6,054 bases of DNA from Syntrophomonadaceae bacterium. GTDB taxonomy: Bacteria; Bacillota; Ch66; Ch109. Numbering within the stretch: position 1 is the first letter of the stretch; every line of letters starts with the position of its first letter. Positions 1 through 4,483 of this stretch are shown here, in pieces. Made by a program: the position numbers and the translations under genes. The notes under the pieces are model-generated. The model had not been told where the DNA came from and did not search any database. It saw only the letters and a list, made by a program, of their open reading frames with translations. The stretch lies in contig JAAZDI010000003.1 in the NCBI GenBank assembly GCA_012512295.1, forward strand, positions 1 through 6,054, given 5' to 3'.

Positions 1-18
1 AGTAGGGGGTAATCTTAT

Positions 19-621
19 TCAATGCCACCCATATTCGCCCCGCAACTCAACGAAACGGACATCACCGAGAGATTCTTTTGTTATCAGGCCACTCTCATCT
101 TTGGTAATCAGCATAAGCTCCTGGCTTTGAGACGGGCCGACCGGGACAATCATCCGGCCGCCGGCTTTTAATTGTTGGATAAGTTTCGTTGGCAGTTTCC
201 CGGCTGCGGCAGTCACAATAATTCGATCGTATGGAGCAAATTCTGCCCAACCTTCGCTGCCATCACCGACTTTAAAACTGATATTAGTATAGCCCATACT
301 TTCCAGGCGCGCTCTGCTTTTATCTGCTAGTTCTTTAATTCTTTCCACTGTATAAACATGCTGACAGAATTGGGCCAGCAACGCGGTTTGATAACCGGAA
401 CCGGTCCCAATTTCGAGCACCCGACATTTTTCGTGAAGATTAAGTTCTTGAGTCATTGCCAGAACCAGGCTGGGTTGAGAGATGGTCTGTCCATGTCCGA
501 TAGGTAGAGGCCGGTCATATTGCGCCAATTTTTTCAAGTTATCGTCCTCGATAAATCGACTGCGATCAAGTGTTTTAAAAAAATCCCAAATTTGCTCCCT
601 GGTTACCGGCTTATCTGACAT
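19..621 (-). CDS. pcm: Protein-L-isoaspartate O-methyltransferase
   Basis: This enzyme transfers a methyl group from S-adenosylmethionine to isoaspartyl residues in aged cytosolic proteins, starting their repair. The 200-residue product has the family's normal length. Near residues 39-50 it carries the PIMT substrate-side motif (PLPIGHGQTISQP). SAM-binding motif I follows at about 68-82 (VLEIGTGSGYQTALLA), then GDGSEGW at about 119-125, YDRIIVTAAAGKLP at about 131-144, and the typical C-terminal FVELRGEYGW. The ATG at 619-621 is preceded by GGAGGT (633-638 on the plus strand), a strong site with a rather long 11-nt spacing. The gene lies 114 bp downstream of the livG remnant and looks intact. 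I see no terminator in the 18 bases left in the window. Family assignment is very secure. Confidence 0.96.
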   Translation of the reverse strand: MSDKPVTREQIWDFFKTLDRSRFIEDDNLKKLAQYDRPLPIGHGQTISQPSLVLAMTQELNLHEKCRVLEIGTGSGYQTALLAQFCQHVYTVERIKELADKSRARLESMGYTNISFKVGDGSEGWAEFAPYDRIIVTAAAGKLPTKLIQQLKAGGRMIVPVGPSQSQELMLITKDESGLITKESLGDVRFVELRGEYGWH

Positions 622-671
622 TTAGAAAAAGCACCTCCGCAGAAGGCCTGATAAAGCAATCGTCTGATTAC

Positions 672-699
672 ATCTTAACCGAAATCAGAAAATTTTAAA
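672..699 (-). promoter_or_regulatory. Weak candidate promoter for pcm
   Basis: On the minus strand TTTAAA (694-699) and TAAGAT (672-677) are separated by 16 nt, in the gap between the livG remnant and pcm. The -35 box is poor. An 8-bp direct repeat (TCTGATTT) lies across the same spot. It is offered because pcm may need its own promoter now that the gene upstream is broken. Confidence 0.25.
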
Positions 700-735
700 A
701 TCAGATCCAATATTCAGGGCGTTTACTTTTTCTGC

Positions 736-1434
736 TTATTCGTCAGAGCCGCTCTCCAAAGACTTCCCTAAATAAGCCTCGATCACGGCTGGATTTCGCT
801 GAATTTCAGTTGGCGTGCCACTGGCTATCTTGCGACCATAATCCAGAACGTCAATGTGGTCCGACAAGTTCATGACAAAACTCATATCGTGTTCAACTAA
901 CATTACCGTGATCCCCAGGTCGCGTATTTGCTGCACGGTTTGCAGCAAGCTTTGTTTTTCGGTAGAATTCATCCCGGCCGCCGGTTCATCCAATAAAAGT
1001 AATTGGGGCTCAGCAGCCAGGGCCCGCGCAATTTCCAGACGACGCTGATCGCCATAGGATAGATTCCGGGCCAATTCCGCTTCACGACCAGTCAAATCAA
1101 CCAGGGCCAGTACCTCCCGCGCCTTTTCGGTAATGTTTCGTTCCTCTTTTCGCACCCAGGGCAGCCGGGAAAGAGCCCCGAACAACCCGGCCCGACTTTT
1201 ACAGTGCCGACCTATTTTCACATTATCCAGGACCGATAACTCGCCAAAAAGACGAATATTCTGGAAAGTGCGCGCAATCCCCCGGGCGGTAATCTGATGG
1301 GGTTTTTTGCGGGTGATATCTTGACCCCGAAACCAGACGCGTCCAACATTGGGTGGGTAGATGCCGGTAATTACGTTAAAAATAGTACTTTTTCCGGCCC
1401 CGTTAGGACCAATCAGCGCATAATTGGGTATAGT
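736..1434 (-). pseudogene. livG: Branched-chain amino acid ABC transporter ATPase (LivG-type), 5'-truncated
   Basis: LivG-type ATPases power uptake of branched-chain amino acids as partners of LivF and the LivH/LivM permeases. The open frame shows Walker A GPNGAGKST (1384-1410), a Q-loop TFQNIRLF, the LivG-typical signature LSYGDQRRLEIARAL (about 1039-1062), Walker B LLLLDEP (982-1002), an H-loop LVEHD with H at 889-891, and the usual C-terminus PAVIEAYLGKS. The roughly 30 residues that normally precede Walker A (first beta strands and A-loop, typically starting MxLLEVxxLTxxFGG) are missing. The frame runs upstream only into the end of the hydrolase gene and meets a stop near 1475, with no convincing start codon or ribosome site. 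A GTG at 1219-1221 would give a 161-residue product without Walker A, which could not bind ATP normally. No livF or permease gene adjoins it. I infer a deletion relic. Family certain, pseudogene status likely. Confidence 0.88.
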
Positions 1435-2189
1435 TACGAGAATGATGTGTATCTTCGCAAATAAGATTCAATATATTTACGTACTGCTGCCGCCGGCTCA
1501 TATACCCCAAAATGCCCTTCGCAGAGGATATCGGCCTCCAGGCTAAGGAGGCGTTGCATTGAGCTTCGCCATTGATTAAGATCTGATCCCCATTCCCGGT
1601 TAAAAGGTCCATGAATATCCTGGCCGAACAGGATCTTTAAGCCGGCACACCGGGGCATGCCGGGGAACTTTCTGGCTTTATCGATTTGGCCGAACAGGAT
1701 CTTTGAGTCGGGACACCGACAAAGGATTGATAGGCTGCCCGGAGTATGCCCGGGGGTATGTAAAAACTGAAACTCAATCTGCCCCATTGTCAGGGTCTCG
1801 CCATCCTGCTTGATGACTCGATCTACTTTAACCGGTTGGTATTTTACGCCGTACCAGTCGGCCGCCGTTAATGCCGGATTGCCGTTTTCAATGGCCTCAA
1901 GCTCCAGTTGATGGGCTACCACTAAAGCACCGGTTTTCTCCTTTAAATATTTCAACCCACCAATATGATCGATATGACCATGGGTCACTAAAATGTATTC
2001 AACCCTATCTGGAGAAAAACCGCAATCTTTAATATTCTCAAGTATCTGTTCGGTTCGCTTTCCCACTCCGGCATCAATTAAGGCTAGCTTGTTTTCGGAT
2101 TCAACCAAATAAACACTGCAATCATCAGGGTGGGAAAAATAACTGCCCCCGACCTGGTACACCTGTGGACATATGCTTACTACCACCAC
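1434..2189 (-). CDS. Metallo-beta-lactamase-fold hydrolase with partial internal duplication
   Basis: This is a metal-dependent hydrolase of the MBL superfamily, probably cytosolic. Its substrate cannot be read from the sequence. Numbering from a TTG at 2211-2213, the metal-binding motifs are THGHIDHIGG at 77-86, HTPGHTPGS at 152-160, the GQD aspartate at about 199 and EGHFG with H234. Residues KILFGQ occur twice, at 171-176 and 193-198, from an in-frame 66-bp partial duplication. Homologs usually begin close to ICPxVYQVGG, as here, yet no in-frame ATG exists. Candidates are the TTG at 2211-2213, which lacks a ribosome site, and GTG codons at 2187-2189 or 2184-2186 behind a weak AGG. I use the first GTG. 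The TTG lies in the right border of a transposon remnant, so the native start may be lost. The stop codon overlaps the livG remnant frame. It may be expressed by read-through, or be decaying. Confidence 0.8.
   Translation of the reverse strand: MVVVSICPQVYQVGGSYFSHPDDCSVYLVESENKLALIDAGVGKRTEQILENIKDCGFSPDRVEYILVTHGHIDHIGGLKYLKEKTGALVVAHQLELEAIENGNPALTAADWYGVKYQPVKVDRVIKQDGETLTMGQIEFQFLHTPGHTPGSLSILCRCPDSKILFGQIDKARKFPGMPRCAGLKILFGQDIHGPFNREWGSDLNQWRSSMQRLLSLEADILCEGHFGVYEPAAAVRKYIESYLRRYTSFS
1621..1718 (-). repeat. In-frame partial tandem duplication inside the MBL gene
   Basis: A 32-bp unit at 1621-1652 recurs at 1687-1718 with three mismatches and an offset of exactly 66 bp, or 22 codons. 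In protein terms it gives RCPDSKILFGQ and, 22 residues later, RCAGLKILFGQ. The second copy leads into DIHGPF, the family-like continuation. The segment between the copies therefore looks like an insertion relative to a normal hydrolase. The mismatches suggest it is not very recent. Confidence 0.85.
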
Positions 2190-2213
2190 TAAAACCTGGT
2201 TTCTAAAACACAA

Positions 2214-2440
2214 TCAAATCTAGTAAAACTAGACCAAATCATGCTTTTCACTCGTTCGACTAACGAGCGGTAGCATCACAGGATTCAGCTACTGAGCCAC
2301 CAGCTCTCGCTGATGCTTCGGGTGGTTTACACCGCCGCTTTGCGTTCGGCCCGAAGGGGGGTGTTACCCACCGCCTAGGTCATTCTATCCGCGTCCGACT
2401 TTCGCTGCGTGTCTTAGTAACGCGGAAAACTTTATGCCTT
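2214..2440 (-). ncRNA. Candidate TnpB omega-RNA (reRNA) scaffold in the element's right end
   Basis: In TnpB elements the guide RNA scaffold is transcribed from the 3' end of tnpB through the right end, and the guide is the flanking DNA. This interval sits exactly there and is rich in pairing. CCGCGT (2389-2394) pairs with ACGCGG (2420-2425). AGCATCA (2272-2278) pairs with TGATGCT (2311-2317), enclosing GAGC/GCTC (2294-2297, 2303-2306). CTCGTT/AACGAG forms a hairpin at 2251-2267. GC-rich segments at 2321-2340 and 2350-2374 could form further stems or a pseudoknot. All three minus frames contain stops, so it is not coding. If transcribed on the minus strand, RNA past the border would take its guide from the sense strand of the MBL gene start. 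The stems are seen; the RNA class is inferred from position and general resemblance. Confidence 0.58.
2219..2233 (-). repeat. Subterminal hairpin of the IS right end
   Basis: TCTAG and CTAGA (5-bp arms) flank a 5-nt loop. A short hairpin just inside the cleavage site is what IS200/IS605 Y1 transposases recognise. Its position, between the structured RNA region and the MBL gene, fits that role. Confidence 0.5.
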
Positions 2441-2751
2441 TATGATAGTAGCTCTTTTCGGTAATGCTGCCAGGAAACCAGGCTCGCACCACCTTTCTGT
2501 TTGATTTTTGATATTATAGATTTCTTGATCGCACTCCATTGTTGCTAGTTGTTTAAGTGCTGAAAATATGTTTGTTTTGGCTCGTTAATAAATTTTTGCA
2601 CCAGTTGGGTCGGCACTTTTTCTGTTTCATAGCCTAGGCCCCGCCGGGCTATAACGTAGGCCGCGGCTTGATGGTTGGATATTCCGTATTGTGGTTGGTA
2701 TTTTAAAATACCAATGAGTGAAGTAAACGAGGGCTTAAACTTCCTGATTAC
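2440..2751 (-). pseudogene. tnpB: TnpB-like RNA-guided nuclease, C-terminal remnant with internal stop
   Basis: TnpB proteins are omega-RNA-guided RuvC nucleases carried by IS200/IS605-family elements. The minus frame from 2751 reads FKPSFTSLIGILKYQPQYG followed by ISNHQAAAYVIARRGLGY. The second block matches the conserved C-terminal RuvC-III region of TnpB-related proteins, as I recall it. After the tail PTQLVQKFINEPKQTYFQHL an in-frame TAG occurs at 2545-2547. The same frame then stays open through QQWSAIKKS and SLVSWQHYRKELL to a TAA at 2440-2442, which looks like the original end. It keeps about 104 codons of a protein normally several hundred residues long. An in-frame TAA at 2752-2754 bounds it upstream. 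It lies too deep in another frame's shadow to be called as a gene. It cannot encode an active nuclease. Family call is from motif memory, not a search. Confidence 0.75.
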
Positions 2752-3109
2752 TTAACTTGTTAAAATGATTTACCTTATTCAGGAAAGGGTACTTGCTATA
2801 GAAATCATAACGAATGTTTTCGGTTTCTTTCGCATCTGATCTCAACCAATTGTCAAAATCTGCTTCCCCCTGGGGAGTAATTTTGATTAGTTTACGGTTG
2901 GGGGTTTTGTCTTGTTGAACGACCTCCCGAACAATTAAACCTTCCTCTTCCATCTTCTTAATCAGCGTATACAACTGTCCTTTATTAATTTCCGGGCCTT
3001 GTTCGGCAAAGTCTCACTGCACAACCCGCAGGATATAGTAACCATACGCGGGAAACTCCTTGACTAATCCTAAGATCATGTACTTCAAACTCACTACTTT
3101 AACCCCCAT
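2735..3109 (-). pseudogene. PadR-family transcriptional regulator, nonsense mutation and C-terminal truncation
   Basis: PadR proteins are winged-helix repressors, often autoregulated, with a C-terminal dimerisation helix. From ATG at 3107-3109 the frame reads MGVKVVSLKYMILGLVKEF and then YGYYILRVVQ, a normal PadR N-terminus. Codon 32 is TGA (3014-3016). The same frame resumes as DFAEQGPEINKGQLYTLIKK and MEEEGLIVRE, the recognition helix and wing, then TPQGEADFDNWL, so one point mutation is enough to explain the break. The C-terminal region stops after KLSNQEV at 2735, about 125 codons in, where tnpB remnant sequence starts; relatives are usually longer. A restart at TTG 2972-2974 would leave only part of the DNA-binding domain. 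Promoter and operator-like sequences upstream remain. Family secure; loss of function is inferred. Confidence 0.86.
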
Positions 3110-3110
3110 G

Positions 3111-3144
3111 TATATTAATCTCAATCTATTACCTAATTAATATA
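3111..3144. promoter_or_regulatory. Perfect inverted repeat, possible PadR operator
   Basis: TATATTAAT (3111-3119) and ATTAATATA (3136-3144) are perfect 9-bp inverted arms around a 16-bp spacer. One arm overlaps the padR -10 box and the other ends one base before the ATG codon. PadR-family repressors commonly bind such AT-rich dyads at their own promoter, so this is a plausible autoregulatory operator. The assignment is inferred from position. Confidence 0.5.
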
Positions 3145-3168
3145 AATCGAACATTTGATTAAAGTCAA
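3139..3168 (-). promoter_or_regulatory. Sigma-A-type promoter of padR
   Basis: Minus-strand TTGACT (3163-3168) and TATATT (3139-3144) are 18 nt apart and lie just upstream of the padR ATG. Both boxes are near consensus. The -10 box is inside one arm of the 3111-3144 inverted repeat. Confidence 0.6.
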
Positions 3169-3250
3169 ATCAGTAAACTAGAAGGTATTGACTTTTTACA
3201 GATTTTATCCGCGCCAAATTAATCATAAGACATGCTAGAACCTGCAGAAA

Positions 3251-3280
3251 ACAAAAAGCATCGTCCGAAAACGATGCTTT
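3251..3280 (-). terminator. Intrinsic terminator of the DUF6591 lipoprotein operon
   Basis: A perfect 10-bp stem, AAAGCATCGT (3255-3264) with ACGATGCTTT (3271-3280), has a 6-nt loop. On the minus strand it runs into a T-rich tract (TTTTTGTTTTC across 3247-3257). It lies 30 bp past the stop of the lipoprotein gene. The tract on the plus-strand side is poor, so it acts mainly on minus-strand transcripts. Confidence 0.9.
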
Positions 3281-3310
3281 ATCTTATCGCAACTTGCTTT
3301 CAATACCGAG

Positions 3311-3820
3311 CTATTCTTTGATTTCGTAAGTAATGGTTACAGACTTCTTTTCTGCATCATACATTAAAGTAATCATGGTGTTTTCGTCCTTTTTAGCCCC
3401 ATAGCTGTATACTGCATCACTAGTAAGCTCATAGGATTCAGTAGTAAAACCATGGGCTTTTATTTCCTCCAGGTATTGATTAAAATCTTGCTGGGCAACT
3501 TCTTCCAACATGATCATACAGTATTTTTCCGAATTCATCGTCGAAACCACAACGCCTTTGTTTAACTGAGGAATCTGCTGGGCGGCACCGCTAGCCGGCC
3601 ATTTGGTTTCTCCAAAACTATATTCTTGTCCGTCTTTGCCGGTGATAGTAACTTTATCGCCGTCCAAATCAACCTTGGCCTCTCCATCAATCGCTTTGTT
3701 GATTATTCCTTCAGAAACTGATTCGGCTATTTTTTCATTCACCTTTTCTTTAGCTCCGCAGCCGCCCAACGCTGCCATCAGGAAAACCATCAGTGAAATG
3801 GCTATTAATTTTTTTGACAT
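3311..3820 (-). CDS. DUF6591-like lipoprotein
   Basis: This is a 169-residue surface lipoprotein of unknown role. A short basic start (MSKKL), a hydrophobic stretch at 5-18 and a lipobox ALGGC with Cys21 indicate lipidation and anchoring to the outer face of the membrane. A charged helix (about 24-45) leads to DLDGDKVTITGKDGQEYSFG and TKWPASGAAQQIP. The segment NSEKYCMIMLEEV and its partner helix DFNQYLEEIKAHGFT follow, then beta strands at the C-terminus. This pattern, with the TKWP motif, matches my memory of DUF6591 proteins of Firmicutes. The ATG is fixed by AGAGGT (3828-3833 on the plus strand) at 7-nt spacing. It lies 63 bp downstream of the DUF4870-like gene with no terminator between, so co-transcription is likely. 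The transcript ends at the 3251-3280 terminator. Confidence 0.87.
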   Translation of the reverse strand: MSKKLIAISLMVFLMAALGGCGAKEKVNEKIAESVSEGIINKAIDGEAKVDLDGDKVTITGKDGQEYSFGETKWPASGAAQQIPQLNKGVVVSTMNSEKYCMIMLEEVAQQDFNQYLEEIKAHGFTTESYELTSDAVYSYGAKKDENTMITLMYDAEKKSVTITYEIKE

Positions 3821-3883
3821 TTAATATACCTCTTTTCTTATGATATTTCTTTTATGAAAATTATATTGTGACACCCGTGCCGG

Positions 3884-4243
3884 TTACTTTATCAACTGGT
3901 ACTTACCAATAATCGGAAGAACCTTATCCTTGCCGTTAAGTCCATTTAGTAATCCGATAATCGCCATTATGAAAACTCCGAGCCCGAAAAAGGGCAGCAG
4001 TAGCCAGCCAATTACCGGAATAATGCTTAAAACAAAACTTCCTCCCAATGCCAGCAAAAACAACAGCAAGCCCTGGTTGGCATGGTACCGACCAAAAGGG
4101 GAATTCGGGCAGACCAATAACGGCAGGAAAAAAATAAAATAAGCAAGTCCTGCCATAACCTTACTACTTTCAATATCTTCCGGAGTGAAAGTAGGAGTTT
4201 GCTTGGTCTTCGCTTGATTAACTTCTGCATTGAAATCCGTCAT
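3884..4243 (-). CDS. Small membrane protein, DUF4870/Tic20-like
   Basis: This is a 119-residue integral membrane protein. A polar N-terminus (1-27) precedes hydrophobic segments at about 29-45, 57-75 and 78-100, with a short cytosolic-type tail. The motif SPFGRYHANQGLLLFLL between the first two segments, and NGLNGKDKVLPIIGKYQLIK at the end, are hallmarks of the DUF4870/Tic20-like family, whose function is not settled. The start is the ATG at 4241-4243, because AAGGAGGT (4251-4258 on the plus strand) sits 7 nt upstream. A longer open frame reaching 4297 has no start as good. It is probably the first gene of a two-gene operon with the DUF6591-like lipoprotein. Confidence 0.85.
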   Translation of the reverse strand: MTDFNAEVNQAKTKQTPTFTPEDIESSKVMAGLAYFIFFLPLLVCPNSPFGRYHANQGLLLFLLALGGSFVLSIIPVIGWLLLPFFGLGVFIMAIIGLLNGLNGKDKVLPIIGKYQLIK

Positions 4244-4250
4244 AATTATT

Positions 4251-4258
4251 ACCTCCTT
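4251..4258 (-). promoter_or_regulatory. Strong ribosome binding site that fixes the DUF4870-like start
   Basis: AAGGAGGT on the minus strand, 7 nt before the ATG at 4241-4243. It lies inside the longer open frame and so argues for the shorter 119-residue protein. Confidence 0.9.
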
Positions 4259-4297
4259 CTTTTTTATTAATCTTGACGGTTTATATTGATGGTTCAA

Positions 4298-4325
4298 AAT
4301 ATACTAATGTTTATTGCAAAAGCAA
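4298..4325 (-). promoter_or_regulatory. Candidate promoter of the DUF4870-like / DUF6591-like operon
   Basis: Minus-strand TTGCTT (4320-4325) and TATATT (4298-4303) are 16 nt apart, 55 nt upstream of the first start codon. The -35 box overlaps a small dyad, ATTGC-AAAA-GCAAT (4313-4326), and abuts the larger dyads at 4324-4368. Confidence 0.5.
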
Positions 4326-4368
4326 TCACCCCCAGGGTGATTAACGAAAAATCACCTTGAGAGTGATC
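4324..4368. promoter_or_regulatory. Two tandem 19-bp dyads between divergent genes
   Basis: AATCACCCCCAGGGTGATT (4324-4342) is a perfect 8-bp dyad with a 3-bp centre. AATCACCTTGAGAGTGATC (4350-4368) is a related, imperfect dyad 26 bp further on. They sit immediately upstream of the probable minus-strand promoter and ahead of the plus-strand solute-binding gene. Paired, evenly sized dyads are typical of dimeric regulator binding sites. The regulator is not identifiable from this window. Confidence 0.55.
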
Positions 4369-4483
4369 AGGTTAATTTTGGATGATTTTGGATATCAAAA
4401 AAAAAGGATTAACAGGAAATGTGGCAAATTATTATCTACAAATTAAATGTTTGCCAAATAGCGATCTAAAAAGAGGCAAGGAC

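Larger units (their letters stand above)
2214..2751 (-). mobile_element. Remnant (3' part) of an IS200/IS605-type element of the TnpB-only or TnpB-related class
   Basis: This stretch holds, in minus-strand order, the last 100 or so codons of a tnpB-like gene, a structured region of about 230 nt typical of the right end of such elements, and a perfect subterminal hairpin (2219-2233). No left end, tnpA or N-terminal tnpB sequence is present. Instead the tnpB frame starts abruptly where a padR gene is cut short, near 2737-2751. The right border appears to lie near 2210-2220, at the start of the MBL gene, but I cannot fix it to the base without an intact relative. I infer an old insertion followed by a deletion that removed the left part of the element and the end of padR. 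Confidence 0.72.

Noticed and set aside
1219..1221. GTG as the genuine start of a short ATPase
   Set aside because: It would exclude Walker A and the Q-loop, which lie in the same frame upstream, so the upstream frame is clearly part of the original gene.
1403..1612. Open minus-strand frame spanning the end of the MBL gene and the start of livG
   Set aside because: It overlaps two genes with clear family motifs in other frames and has no recognisable motif or ribosome site of its own.
2214..2440. Riboswitch or group II intron reading of the structured region
   Set aside because: No intron-encoded reverse transcriptase, domain V motif or recognised riboswitch core was seen, and its place right after a tnpB end fits an omega-RNA better.
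3014..3016. TGA read as selenocysteine or tryptophan in padR
   Set aside because: No selenocysteine-like stem was apparent and neighbouring genes show no sign of TGA recoding; a nonsense mutation is simpler.
4372..4394. Direct repeat TTTTGGAT twice, upstream of the solute-binding gene
   Set aside because: Short, AT-rich and without a well-spaced promoter box; may be chance. No convincing plus-strand promoter was found in 4370-4483.
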